Position numbers and translations under genes: made by a program | Shown here: one piece after another, positions 22,925 to 34,947 of the stretch | Layout of the letters: each line of letters begins with the position of its first letter | Position numbering within the stretch: position 1 is the first letter of the stretch | DNA from: Balaenoptera acutorostrata | Taxonomy: Eukaryota; Chordata; Mammalia; Artiodactyla; Balaenopteridae | Direction of reading: 5' to 3' | Assembly: GCF_949987535.1 (NCBI RefSeq) | Contig: NC_080079.1 | Span: 51,013,000 to 51,076,999, forward strand | DNA length: 64,000 bases | Notes under the pieces: model-generated | What the model saw: the letters and a program-made list of their open reading frames with translations, nothing else | What the model was told of the DNA's origin: nothing | The model's database searches: none

Positions 22925-25010
22925 TTACAAAAAGAATAACCTTGTATGGTTCAATATCTGCAAATCTATGTGATATATACCACATTAACAAACTGAAAAA
23001 TTAAAATCATATGTTAATTTCAATAGATTCAGAAAGAGCTTTCGACAAAATTCAACATCCATTTATGATAAAAACTCTCCAGAAAGTAGGCATAGAGGGA
23101 ACATACCTAAACATAATAAAGGCCATATATGATAAGCCCACAGCTAATATCATACTCAACAGTAAAAAGCTGAAAACATTTCCTCTAAGATCAGTAACAA
23201 GACAAGGATGCCCACTCTTGCCACTTTTATTCAACATAGTATTAGAAGTCCTAGCCATAGCAATCACACAAGAAAAAGAATTAAAGGAATCTAAAATGGA
23301 ATGGAAGAAATAAACTTGTTACTGTTTGCAGATGACACGATACTATACATAGAAAATCCTAAAGATGCCACCAAAATACTACTAGAGCTCATCAATCAAT
23401 TCAGTAAACTTTCAAAATACAAAATTAATATACAGAAATCTGTTGCATTTCTGTACACTAAGAACAAACTATCAGAGAAATTAAGAGAACAATCCCATTT
23501 GCCATCACATCAAAAAGAATAAAATACCTAGGAATAAATATAAGGAGGTAAAAGACCTCTACTCAGAAAACTATAAGACACTGATGAAAGAAATTGAAGA
23601 CCACACAAACAGATGGAAAGATATACCCTATCAAAACATCAAAACAGAGAACTAGAACAAATGCTTCTAAAATTTATGGAAACAAAGACCCCAAATATCC
23701 AAAGCAATCTCAAGAGAGAAGAACAGAAATGGAGGTATCATGCGCCCAGACTTTAGACTATACTACAAAACTACAGTAATCAAAACAGTATGGTACTGGC
23801 ACAAAAACAGACACATAGATCAATGAAACAGAATAGACTGTCCAGAAATAAACTCATGAATATATGGTCAGTTAATCTATGACAAAAGAGGCACTGGAAA
23901 AACTGGACAGCTACATGTAAAAGAATGATTAGAACATTTTCTCATACCATATGCAAAACTAAACTCAAAATGAATTAACCATATACAAAAATAAACTCAA
24001 AATGAATTAAAGACCTAACTGTAAGACCAGAGACCATAAAACTCCTAGAAGAAAGCAGGCAGAACACTCTTTGACATAAATTGTAGCAATTTTTTAAAAT
24101 TTGTCTCCTCAGGCAAAGGAAACAAAAGCAAAAATAAATGGGAGCTACTTAAACTTAAAAGCTTTTGCACAGCAAAGGAAACCATCTACAAAATAAAAAG
24201 ACAGATTACTGAATTGGAGAAAATATTTGCAAATGATATGACCAATAAGGGGTTAATATCCAACATATATAAACACCTCATACAATTTAAGGTCAAGAAA
24301 CCAAAACATCCGATTAAAAAGTACATAGAAGATGTGAATAGACATTTTTCCAAAGAAGACATACAGGTGGCCAACAGGCACATGAAAAGATGCTCAACAT
24401 TGTTAATCCTCAGAGAAATGCAAATCAAAACCACAACGAGATCTTACTGCCCACCTGCCGAATGGCTATCATCAAAAGGACAACAAATAACAAATGTTGG
24501 CAAGGATATGTAGAAAAAGAAACTCTTGTAGAAAACAAAAACACCAATTTGAAAAGATATATGCATCCCAATGTTTATAGCAGCATTATTTACAATAGCT
24601 AAGATATGGAAGCAATCCAAGTGTCCAGCAAGAGATGACTGGATAAAATATATATGTAAAAATAAATATATAAATATAAATATATATGTAAGTATATATA
24701 TACAATGGAATGCTACTCAGCCATAAAAAAGAATGAAATTTTGCCATTTGCAACAGTATGGATACACCTGGAAGATATTATGCTTAGTAAAATAAGTCAG
24801 ACAGAGAAAGACAAATACCGTATGTTATCACTTGTACGTGGGATCTAAAAAAAATGAAATAAACGAATGTATATAACAAAACACAAACAGACTCACTCAT
24901 ATAGAGAACAAACTAGCTGTTACTAGTGGGGAGAGTGGGGAGGGACAAGACGGTGAAAAGGATTAAGAGACACAAACTACTATGTATACAATAAACTATA
25001 TGTTGTTAGG
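22925..25010 (+). mobile_element. LINE-1, 5'-truncated, from ORF2 RT to the 3' region
   Basis: Begins in the RT ('ttcaatatctgcaaatctat'), keeps a 100-codon frame at 23,011-23,313 ([40 protein letters not shown]) and a second at 23,301-23,522 with the catalytic FADD. It then continues through the C-terminal part of ORF2 to the 3' end near 25,010. Frameshifts and stops break ORF2 throughout. Its last part (from about 24,531) belongs to duplication unit A. Confidence 0.85.
24640..24705. repeat. AT-rich microsatellite (ATATAA-type)
   Basis: An (atataaat)n-type run interrupts L1 3' sequence. The equivalent place in unit B (about 35,980-36,000) has only a short 'atatatttctatataa'. Confidence 0.8.
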
Positions 25011-26565
25011 AATTTTTACATTTATGTTTTTCACTTAATCAAGGCCCCAGTTTTGTTGTGGGGATTTGTATGGATGCCAGGGCTAGGGTAAAGCTACCTT
25101 TGTCAAATAATTGCAAACTTTCCAACAGCTCAAAAGAATCAGCTTTCAGTCCATCTCTAGGTGAACTTGTGACCAACTTTTAAAATTCTTTTAAGAAAGT
25201 GGTCTGTTTGAAGTCTCAGTCATTTCTAGATTAATTTTAGTCACTTGTTTTCCAGAAAATTATCCACATAGCCTAAAATGTCAGGTATACAGGTATGAAG
25301 TTGTTCATTACCTTATTTATAATTCTTTTTTTTGGTAGAGTATTCCTTGTCTTATAATAAACTAATTTTTTATTGTCTTGACAGGGTTCATCTATGTCCA
25401 AATAGAAGCAATACTTTGCTTTGCCAAGAACCAGCATTTAGTTGTATCCATCAAGCATGAGGTTTGCTTTCCAATTGGTTTTTTTAGGTTTTCCATATTA
25501 AATTTCTCCTCCATTTCCAATGTTTAAAATTTTGCTTTCAATTCTTAGGTTGAATGCATGCTTTGTGTAGTTTCAATCTTGCTAAATAAAGAAAAAAGTC
25601 CAAGTTTTTAATGAAAAAAAAAATGAAACACAGCTGCCATAAAGGAAAAAAGACACCAGAAACAAGGTTATAGTAAGTGATAGGTGGAAGAATATCTTTT
25701 AAACATAGCTAAGACAAAGAGTTAAAATCAGTTACATACAAAGAATACCGCAAATGAAGAAAAAAATAGAAAAACTGATAAACGGTATAACGAAAAAGTC
25801 ACATCTGAGGAATTGCAATGCTCACTGAATCTCAAAAGACATCCCTGACCAAGTAATAAGAAAAAGAGCATTTTAAATGACTTCCAATCATATCACTACT
25901 TTTATATAAATATTAAAAAACTGTAACATGCTTTACCTAACATTAAATGTACTTCTTCTCCACAGAAACCGGCAAATACCCTTGAAGATGAAATGCTAAG
26001 CACAGATCTTCCTGTTTCTTTAATAGGAGATGGGCTCTTGATTGGATAATTGCAATAACATGGATTCTCATGGATAGTCATTGCACCCATCAGCTTAGCT
26101 TTCTCCCAATTAATCCAATGATAGAAGAGGCTGGGGGGCTGGGAAAGTTCCTTCAAGGAGAAGCTGGAGAGAAACCCTTGTTATATGGGTGTTAACTATC
26201 ATGTACTTGTGTGAAACACTAGGAAGTCAAAGATTTGTGTTCCCCTGGCTGTTATTGGTAGTAGTTTCTTTTGGCTTCACCTGATGATGGTTTGGTCAAG
26301 ATGAGGGAAAGCTCCTTCTCAGTTACCACCCACTTCATACCAGTGTTTCTCCACTTGCCTAAGCATGAGAATTCCCGGGACCCCTGCTGAAAGCACAATT
26401 CTCCTGGTGCTTCATGGAGGACTCAGAAGTGGGACCACGAGGATGGACTTTCCACAGCACCAGGGGCTTCTTACTATCAGCAAGAGACCAGGAAACACTG
26501 CTAATAATCATTCGCTCTGTGCTGCTTTATTCACAGATTCACAGATGTACAAATGAGATACAAAT
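25011..26565. other. Duplicated intergenic DNA, no gene seen (unit A)
   Basis: Aligns with 36,311-37,845 in unit B with many substitutions. Open frames are not conserved between the two copies, which argues against coding function. Confidence 0.5.
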
Positions 26566-27060
26566 AACTGCACATATTTAAAGTGCACAGGGCTTCCCTG
26601 GTGGCGCAGTGGTTAAGAATCTGCCTGCCAATGCAGGGGACACGGGTTCAGGCCCTGGTCAGGGAAGATCTTACATGCCGCGGAGCGACTAGGCCCGTGA
26701 GCCACAACTACTGAGCCTGCGCGTCTGGAGCTCGTGCTCCGCAACAAGAGAGGCCGTGATAGTGAGAGGCCCACGCACCGCGATGAAGAGTGGTCCCCGC
26801 TTGCCGCAACTAGAGAAAGCCCTCCCACAGAAACCAAGACCCAACACAGCCAAAAAATAAAATAAATAATTTTTTTAAAAAAAGTTCACAGTTCAATGAG
26901 TTTTGACACAAATACCCAGAAAAGCATTAGCTTAAAGAAGATAAAAAATATACCCATCGCCCCCCAAAATCTTCTCATGCCCCTCTGTAATTCACACCTC
27001 CCTCCCTCCCATCCCTAGGCAACCACTAATCTCCTTTTTTCCCACTAAAGATAACATTGC
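26566..27060 (-). mobile_element. Old L1 3' UTR-type relic, antisense, split by a SINE (unit A)
   Basis: 'cacatatttaaagtgcacag', then after the SINE 'gttcaatgagttttgacaca', 'tacccatcgccccccaaaa' and 'aggcaaccactaatctcc'. Its partner in unit B is at 37,850-38,110 and has no SINE. Confidence 0.55.
26590..26880 (+). mobile_element. CHR-type SINE, short subtype (unit A only)
   Basis: Full short-subtype body and A/T-rich tail. TSD aaagtgcaca at 26,580-26,589, with aaagttcaca at 26,881-26,890. Unit B shows the uninterrupted target near 37,868 (aaagtgtacagttcag), so the SINE came after the duplication or was removed from B. Confidence 0.92.
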
Positions 27061-27063
27061 AGG

Positions 27064-27187
27064 GGGCGCCTTCAAGATGGCAGAGGAGTAAGACGTGGAG
27101 ATCACCTTCCTCTCCACAAATACATCAAAACTACATCTACATGTGGAACAACTCCTACAGAACACCTACTGAATGCTGGCAGAAGCC
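27064..27187 (+). mobile_element. L1 5' UTR start fragment with no 3' part (unit A)
   Basis: Begins exactly at an L1 5' end ('gggggcgccttcaagatggc') and runs about 124 bp to 'ctgaatgctggcagaag', matching 3,346-3,465 of the L1 upstream. It then jumps to DNA equivalent to about 40,090 in unit B. Normal target-primed insertions lose the 5' end, so a fragment with only the 5' end points to a later deletion. Confidence 0.8.
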
Positions 27188-28718
27188 AGCATTTTCTTTT
27201 TGAAAAAATTTAGCATTAAAATCTCATTTATTTCATAATAAATCAAGATTATATCTCATAATCTCTTGATTTAGGAGTTGTTTGGTGTTCCCCAAAATTT
27301 TGTACACGAGGCCAGTGCCTTTCCTGCCTCTCTGGCTCTAGCCGTGAGTTGGAGCTGCGCTGTCCTCTGTCTTTAGGTTCCCATCCCACTTAATTTTGAG
27401 TCACTCCTCATGGTTGATGTCCACTGTGGGTCCAGTCCCAATGGAGCCATGACACCTCAGTGTGAGAATTCAAAGAGTTTCATGTCTTACCTTACACCTC
27501 TGCCTCACTCGCTGGTGGAGGGAACCAAGTGCCTCCCTGGCTGGCTCAGCCGCAGGTCCGGGACTGACTCCTGCTCCGCACAACCTCTAGGCTCTGCTGC
27601 GGAGCCTCATTGGGTCCCTGCACTGCGCATGCGGGGGCCCTCCTGGGAAGGGGGAGGTGCAGGCTCGCTCTGCTCCTGTACTGAGCATGCACCGAGCCCT
27701 CAGGCGTCCAGCTGCACTGTTGCTTCCTTCCACTTTCCCCGCACTCGTGGTGACGTTGGGCAGGTCTCTTGGCTGTTGTCCGCCCACTTGTATTTTGTGG
27801 TAACAGGGGGATACCTTGTCAGCTACTCTTTTGTGAATATTGCCCATGTGTATGGTTTTAAAATCTTATTGCTCTGTCTGTGTTTATGTGAGGATTCTGG
27901 AAGATAAGACTATGCTTCCATGAATACTGCCATCTTTCCAGAATTCTGAAATTTATTTTGTTTTAAAAAGGATACTTTTAAAAAAAAAATGGGGAACCAG
28001 AATTATTTTTTATGTATGGAAAGCATTTTAAAAATACATTAAAAACAACAACAACAAGAGACTACTGTTTGTTCAAGGCCTAGGTATGTTCTCATTGCCA
28101 ACAAGGACGATTGTAACTGCTAGGGATGTGACAGCTCTTGGTCCAGGCAAGGTGTAGACCAGGCAATCCAAACACTCTTGTGCTACAAACAGCCATACAT
28201 GTAATGACCTGGCCAAGATCAGAAGAGAGAACGGGAAAGGCCCTGGGAGTGAGGAGGGAAGCGAAAACCAGGTGCAAGTTTGTGATCCAGTGTTTCAAGC
28301 TGCCAGGGTGGGGGTCCTGCTATTGGTCCAGGCAATCACGTGAGTGACTGAGATTTACTGCCTTCTGATTGACAGGAGGCAGGGATCAGGGATGGAGACA
28401 CACACACACAGAGACACACACACAGACAGACATACACAGACACACACAGAGACATACAGACACACAGACATAGACACACACAGACACACAGACATAGACA
28501 TCCACAGACACACACAGACACACACACAGAGACACACACACACAGACACATAAGCAGACACAGACACACACACACACACACACACAGCCAGGTCTGTTGG
28601 TGGACTGCCCCTAATAGAAGGTTGACTAGAAAACATTCAACTCATTGAGGAAGCTTTGCTGCCTGGCCTGTGGGTGAGGAAGAAAGAGAATCCCCTGAGG
28701 GGATATTACTAGGCCTGT
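27188..28718. other. Duplicated sequence of unknown class (unit A)
   Basis: Aligns with 40,090-41,819 in unit B. From about 27,340 onward it is nearly identical to B. The 165-codon frame at 27,410-27,907 is cut to 90 codons in unit B by a small deletion near 40,508, and it has no domain I recognise, so I do not call it a gene. Contains the CA-rich microsatellite listed separately. Confidence 0.5.
28397..28588. repeat. (CA)n/(ACAGAC)n microsatellite, long allele (unit A)
   Basis: About 190 bp of CA repeats mixed with ACAGAC and ACAGAGAC units. Long Cys/Val-rich or His/Thr-rich open frames in this stretch are artefacts of the repeat. The unit B copy at 41,612-41,691 is only about 80 bp. Confidence 0.95.
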
Positions 28719-29052
28719 GTCATGGCCTGAATATTTATGTCCCTCATATTCATATGTTGACATCGTAACCTCTAAAGTGACAATATAAGGAGGTGGGTCC
28801 TTTGGGAGGTGATTGGGTCAGAAGGAAGAGCCCAGAGGCCTGAGAGAGCCCCCTCACCTCTTCTGACATGTGAGGACACAGCAAAAATATGGCCACCTGT
28901 GAACCAGAAAGTGGACCCTCACCAGATGGGGCATCTGCAAGCACCTTGATCTTGGACTTCCCAGCATCTAAAACTGTGAGAAATAAACTTCTGTTGTTTA
29001 TATGCCACCCTGTCTATGGTATTTGTTATAGCCGCCCAAACGGGATAAGACA
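28719..29052 (+). mobile_element. MaLR-type solo LTR (unit A)
   Basis: Opens 'tgtcatggcctgaatattta' and closes 'gataagaca', with typical internal text ('ggaggtgggtcctttgggag', 'catgtgaggacacagcaa', 'tcttggacttcccagcatct') and a polyadenylation signal in 'gagaaataaacttctg'. Non-autonomous LTR with no internal genes. Near-identical partner at 41,820-42,154. Confidence 0.8.
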
Positions 29053-30682
29053 GCCTGCGATTCTGGCAGCCAGTGTCTGATTATAAGTGCTGTGGATAGA
29101 AGTAAACAGAGGAAGGGGGTGGAGGTGAGGATTGGGGGACGTTTTGTTTCAACTGCGGTGATAAGTGAAGCCTTTCTGTGGGGAAGAAGAGGAAGGAAAT
29201 GATATTTAAGAAGAATTCTATATGTTCGTCTCCAGAGGGCCTGAAAATGCGTTGGAGAAAACGCTGTATCCTTTTCTGATTAAAAACCAAAATAACACTT
29301 CACAAAAATGGCCATAGGTAGAAATGTCCTGAACATGACAAAAAAAACATATACATACATTAAAACCCCCAAGCCAGCAAGGATCCACTATCACCAAAAC
29401 ATGCCCTGATCCCACCATGAACAAGAGGCAGCAGACACTACAAATGGGAGGATTAGAACCCCAAAACCTTCATGAAATAGAGTAACTTGATTAAACAATT
29501 ACAGAAATTTCTGTTAATTGGTTAAAGGTCTAAAAACTCGTATTGGAACCATAAGTGAGTAAGATACTGTCAAAACATAACAGGAAAATTAGGAAAACAA
29601 AACAAGATAAAAAAATTTCTAAAACTAAAAACACAGTGCCATGGAAATTAGAACTCTACTGGGTGGATTAAACAGAAGATTAATGAGGGTTGAAGAGAGA
29701 ACCAGTGACCCAGAATGTTACAGGAGATAAAGTGATGGAAAAAAAAAAAGAGGGCAAGTACAATGAGGCACATGAGGTATATATATAGAGAGAGTCTAAT
29801 GTACATGGAATTTTAGGAAGAGAAATGGAACGAGTGGTGAAGAGACAGGATTTGAAGTTTTTAGAATTTTGGTAAGCAAGGATCTCCAGATTCCAGTCCC
29901 GAGCAGGAAAAATAAAAATAAACTCGAATTTGCCCTACAGTAATGGACTGTAGAATACTAAAGACAATTGAAGAGATTATCAAAGAGGAGGGAAGGCAGA
30001 CGACAGTGAGACCAAACAGCAGACCAGTCAGCAGTCACAATTAAGGGCGAACACAAGGGAATGACATCTTCAGAGGCCAAGGGAAATGTCACAGAAACGT
30101 CTGTATAGATTTCATTCTAAACTATCACTCAAGAATAAAGCAAAATAAGAACCTTTTCAGATAAAAAAGACTAAGAGAGTTTGCCTCTCTCAGGCTCTCA
30201 CTGAGAGTGAGGAAGGATGATGTATTTAAGGAAGAAGAGAGTAAAATCCAGAAGGAAGGAGTGGAGTGTGAGAGACACAGAGGCAGGAGATGGGTGAGTG
30301 CAGGTCTAAGTCAGACAGTCATCGAGTGTGTGAAACACCAGTCATGCGTTAGTAATAACAATCATCAGGACCAATTAGAGTCATAAACCTCTGTGGTTCA
30401 GTGTTGTGTCCTAGCCATCGCCTGCCATCCTTGCAGGGTTCAGGAAGCCTGAGCTGAGGCTGGGAATGCACACATATATATTGACATAATAATAATTTGT
30501 ATCTATTCATATAATAAGAACAAGTGGGTTCATTCCTGGAATGCAAGAATGCTTCAACCTAGGAAAATGCATTGGTGTAATGAACCACATTAATGGAAAA
30601 AAGGGAAAAACACAGGATCACCTCAATTAATGCAGAAAAAGCAGTTGAAAAAATTCCACACACTTTCATGATAAAAAACACT

Positions 30683-31005
30683 TGGGCTTCCCTGGTGGCG
30701 CAGTGGTTGAGAGTCTGCCTGCTAGTGCAGGGGACACGGGTTCGAGCCCTGGTCTGGGAAGATCCCACATGCCGCAGAGCGGCTGGGCCCGTGAGCCACA
30801 ATTACTGAGCCTGCGTGTCTGGAGCCTGCGCTCCGCAACAAGAGGGGCCGCGATGGTGAGAGGCCCGCGCACCGTGATGAAGAGTGGCCCCCACTTGCCA
30901 CAACTAGAGAAAGCCCTAGCACAGAAACGAAGACCCAACATAGCAATCAATCAATCAATCAATTAATCAATAAAAAAAAAAAAAAATCTTTAAAAAAAAA
31001 AAAAA
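30683..31005 (+). mobile_element. CHR-type SINE, short subtype (unit A only)
   Basis: Short-subtype body with a long (aatc)n and A tail (30,945-31,005). TSD aaaaaacact at 30,673-30,682 and 31,006-31,015. The unit B target near 43,768 is uninterrupted. Confidence 0.92.
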
Positions 31006-31020
31006 AAAAAACACTCAACA

Positions 31021-31377
31021 GGACTTCCCTGGTGGTGCAGTGGTTGAGAATCCGCCTGCCAATGCAGGGGACATGGCTTCGAGCCCTGGTCTGGGAAGAT
31101 CCCACATGCCACGGAGCAACTAGGCCCGTGAGCCACAACTGCTGAGCCTGCGCTCTAGAGCCTGCAAGCCATAACTACTGAGCCCACGTGCCACAACTAC
31201 TGAAGCCGCATACCTAGAGCCTGTGCTCTGCAACAAAGAGAAGCCACTGCAATGAGAAGCCCACACACCACAATGAAGAGTAGCCCCCGCTCATCACAAC
31301 TAGAGAAAGCCCACGTGCAGCAATGAAGACCCAACACAGCCAAAAATAAATAAATAAATATAAATAAATTTTTAAAA
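31021..31377 (+). mobile_element. CHR-type SINE, long subtype (unit A only)
   Basis: Inserted next to the preceding SINE, with TSD aaacactcaaca at 31,009-31,020 and aaacactcaata at 31,378-31,389. The long subtype has the extra 'ccgcatacctagagcctgtg' segment. Unit B has one intact target, aaaaaacactcaaca. Confidence 0.9.
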
Positions 31378-32470
31378 AAACACTCAATACACTAGGTTTG
31401 AAGGTAATTACCACGACGTAATTAATGCCACATATGTAATACCCACAGCCAACATCATAGTCAATGGTGAAATTCTGAAAACTTTTCCTTTGACGTCAGG
31501 ATGCATGTAAGCATGCTGGGTTTTACCACTTCTAAGCAACATAAAAGTGGTAGTTTTAGCCACAGCAGTTAGGAAAGACAGGTCAATAAGTACATGAATC
31601 AATGCATAGATCACTTACATTCAAATCTGAAAAGAGGTACTAGCATTATCTCTGTTCACACATGACATGATCTCATATTTAGAAATCCTAAGGATGCCAC
31701 AAAAATAATGTTATAAATAATAAATAAATTCAGCAAAGTAACAGGATACAAAGTCAACACTGAATATCATCCGCATTCCTATACACAAATATGATCAATT
31801 TGAAAAGGAAATTAAGAAAACGATTCCAGTTATAATTGTGCCAGAAAAAATAAACTACTTAGTAATTAACTTAACCAAGGAGGTGAAGAGTTACACAACT
31901 TAACCAAGGAGGTGAAGAGTTACACGATGAAACTTGCCAAACTTTTGCAAAGAGCGTAAATGCCACAAATCCCATTTTCATGGATTGGACAATTTACTGC
32001 CAAGATCTCAATATTACCCACTGCAATTTACAATTCCATGCAATCCCTTCAAAACCCAACCCTAAATCAAAAAGTCCATCCTAAAATACTTTACACCTAA
32101 TAGACCCCCAAAGAGTTCAACAATTTTGAGCAAGAAAAACAATGTGGGAAGAAGATGCACGCTCCCTGATTTCAAAACTTACTACAAAGCTACAATAATC
32201 AAAACGGCTTGGTACCTGGCATAAAGACAGAACTATCGAATCAATGGAATAGACTTCAGAGCCCAGAAACAAGCCCTAATGTATATGGTCAAATAATTTT
32301 TGACAAGAGTGGAAGATCATTTAATGGGGGAAAGACAGATTTTTCCACAAAATGTGCTGGGAGAACATGACATCCATGTGCAGAGGAATGAGGCTGGATC
32401 CCTGCAAACACCATTTATAAAAGTTAACTCATAATAAAGGTGAGACCTGAAAACACATAACCTATGTCTC

Positions 32471-33030
32471 TCCCACAATTATTATAACCATTGTTCATTA
32501 TACTGGCCCTGATGCTCCTTCAGGATATACAGGATTTTAACAAAGTTTCCTGGGGGGAAAGCAGACTCAGTGCTTTGGGGTTAGGAGACAGTGTGGATCT
32601 GACCTTAGCTATGCTGAGCAGGAGATCTCCTGCTTTGACCAACTCCCACTGAGACCTACTCCCCGCTTTCACATTGTCTCCTAGGGCACCAGGGACATTC
32701 TCACTGTCTTATGAGCAGACCACTTGCCACCCAAAGATTCATATTACAAAGAAGAGGCAACATGACTGAAAAATCTATCTAAGTTACATAGATTGTCAAA
32801 AGATGTTTTACACAGATAGATGTTTATGATGGTTGGAGGGAGAAAGGAGGGGACAGGTGGATAGAGATGGGGGGTTGGACAGATAATTTTAAATGCTTAT
32901 AATGTGTCACAAGGGACAACTTCCAGTCAGTGGCTCTCATATTTATTACTTGTAGTGGATTTTCACTAGTTTCCAAATGAGATTGGAGAAGAGAGGCAAG
33001 TAAATTAATTAAGAAATCCTCCAAGTTTAT
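32471..33030. other. Duplicated intergenic DNA (unit A)
   Basis: Aligns with 44,870-45,425 in unit B. I see nothing coding or any named repeat. Confidence 0.45.
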
Positions 33031-33043
33031 AAAACATGTTCTG

Positions 33044-33613
33044 GCAACCTAAATGTCCATCAACAGATGAATGGATAAAGAAGATGTGGCACATATACAC
33101 AATGGAATATTACTCAGCCATAAACACGAATGAAATTGAGTTATTTGTAGTAAGGTGGATGGGCCTAGAATCTGTCATACAGAGTGAAGTAAGTCAGAAA
33201 GAGAAAAACAAATACTGTATGCTAACGCATATATATGGAATTTTAAAAAGCGGTACTGATGAACCTAGTGGCAGGGCAGGAATTAAAGACACAGACATAG
33301 AGAACAGACTTGAGGGCACAGGGCAGGAAGGGGAAGCTGGGATGAAGTGAGAGAGTAGCATTGACATATATACACTACCAAATGTAAAATGGATGGCTAG
33401 TGGGAAGCTGCTGCATAGCACAGGAGATTAGCTTGATGCTTTGTGATGACCTAGTGGGGTGGGATAGGGAGGGTGGGAGGGAGGCTCAAGAGGGAGGGGA
33501 TATGGGGATATATGTATACGTATAGCTGATTCACTTTGTTGTACAGCAGAAACTAACACAACATTGTAGAGCACTTACACTCCAATAAAGATGTGAAAAA
33601 AACAAAAAACAAA
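33044..33613 (+). mobile_element. LINE-1 3' end, 5'-truncated (unit A only)
   Basis: Begins in ORF2 ('aatgtccatcaacagatgaa', 'atggaatattactcagcca') and ends with the artiodactyl L1 3' UTR ('cagaaactaacacaacattg', 'tccaataaagatg') and an A-rich tail to 33,617. TSD aaaacatgttctg at 33,031-33,043 and 33,614-33,626. Absent from unit B (target near 45,433). A 104-codon frame at 33,036-33,350 is the end of ORF2. Confidence 0.92.
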
Positions 33614-33626
33614 AAAACATGTTCTG

Positions 33627-33932
33627 GGCTTCCCTGGTGGCACAGTGGTTGAGAATCTGCCTGCTAATGCAGGGGACACGGGTTCGAGCCCTGGTCTGGG
33701 AAGATCCCACATGCCGCAGAGCAGCTGGGCCCATGAGCCACAACTACTGAGCCTGCGCGTCTGGAGCCTGTGCTCCGCAACGAGAGGCCGCGATAGTGAG
33801 AAGCCCGTGCATCGCGATGAAGAGTGGCCCCCACTTGTAGCAACTAGAGAAAGCCCTCACGCAGAAACGAAGACCCAACACAGCCATAAATAAAAAATAA
33901 ATAAATAAATAAATAAATTAAAAAAAAAAAAA
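33627..33932 (+). mobile_element. CHR-type SINE, short subtype, at the same target as the L1 (unit A only)
   Basis: Begins directly after the L1's downstream TSD copy and is followed by a third copy, aaaacctgttctg (33,933-33,945). L1 and SINE thus used the same target sequence one after the other. Confidence 0.93.
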
Positions 33933-33945
33933 AAAACCTGTTCTG

Positions 33946-34947
33946 ATGAAGGCTAACTTGGAAAGGACCACTTTTGAATGGGAGCAGTGTTTGTCATAAG
34001 CATCTACACACCGCCCTCTGGTGGCCGCGTGAGATATTGCATGAGTAATTCAGGGCCCCATGGTTTTGTCAGCAAAAGCAGCCAACTCTCAAACTTACAC
34101 ACTTTCACCATCTTGCTGTCAGAGCAAACCAAATTCTGTACGATTCAATGTTTTGGGGGAGCCTTCTAGTGAAAGTCATTGTCTTGACTACGACAAATAG
34201 GCCACTTCCCAAGTGCAGTATTTCAGAGACTGTTGACTGAGCCCCTGTGTCAGGCCCAGGGTCCACAGCAGAGAATAGAGAGGAGGTCGCTGCCTCATGG
34301 GACCTGCAGGGAGAAGGTGGGAACGTGCTGACGTTCACTTGTCTGCATCCCAGCGCTGCGTGTCTGGTGAGGAGAAATTCGTCTATTCAACCAAAGAAGT
34401 TTATGGCACTTTTCTGTTTATGTTAACAATAAAACATTGTGGAAAATTGGAAAAGTGTCACTCAACATATTTGTATAATTTCATCCAAATTTACATAGAG
34501 TTAAAAAAATGGGATTACCTTATATTACCGGTCACTTTTTCACTTAATATGAGTAATTGTTCTGCCCATTTAAAGTTTTAGAATTTATGAATTTAATGGC
34601 TGCATGATATTCCTTATGATACCTTGTATTTAAAGGACCTGCTTCTATAGCTCCTGGTATCTTGTTCATCTCTGCAAGCGGAGTCCAAATTCTATCATCT
34701 CCAGGCAGCTTCCAAATCTAGAATCATTCCCTGAACTTCCAGAGAACATTCTCTTTATCCTTGTCTCCTAGGATGGCAGGCCTTCATTCCATCTCATCTC
34801 TCCTGTGGATTCACAGCTTCTCCCAGACCAAGATGCTGCTCAATAAATTCTCAGTCTGCTCTCCACACAGTGATTGGCGTAGGGCTAATACTCAATAACG
34901 ATTTGAAAACACAAGAGATCCAAATGAGTTACTCACTATTGCTGAAG
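33946..34947. other. Duplicated intergenic DNA (unit A)
   Basis: Aligns with 45,437-46,450 in unit B at fairly high identity. Open frames are not conserved between copies. I see no gene. Confidence 0.45.

Larger units (their letters stand above)
29630..32470 (+). mobile_element. Old LINE-1 relic (unit A), with two SINE insertions
   Basis: ORF1-like text at 29,640-30,290 ('agaagattaatgagggttga', 'gaacctttt' polyA-like region) is followed from about 30,530 by RT-region text ('gggttcattcctggaatgca', 'aatgaaccacattaatgg') and C-terminal ORF2 text to about 32,470 ('aggcataaag'-like, 'tttttgacaagagtgg'). Strongly decayed. A perfect 29-bp tandem duplication lies at 31,868-31,925 and is absent from unit B. 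Confidence 0.6.

Noticed and set aside
27410..27907. 165-codon open frame (MVDVHCGSS...) also seen at 40,272
   Set aside because: The unit B copy is frameshifted after about 90 codons by a small deletion, there is no recognisable domain, and the whole block is nearly identical at DNA level through duplication, so no sign of protein constraint.
28336..28636. Overlapping long open frames rich in Cys/Val or His/Thr on both strands
   Set aside because: Direct translation of the CA/ACAGAC microsatellite; they change length between units A and B.
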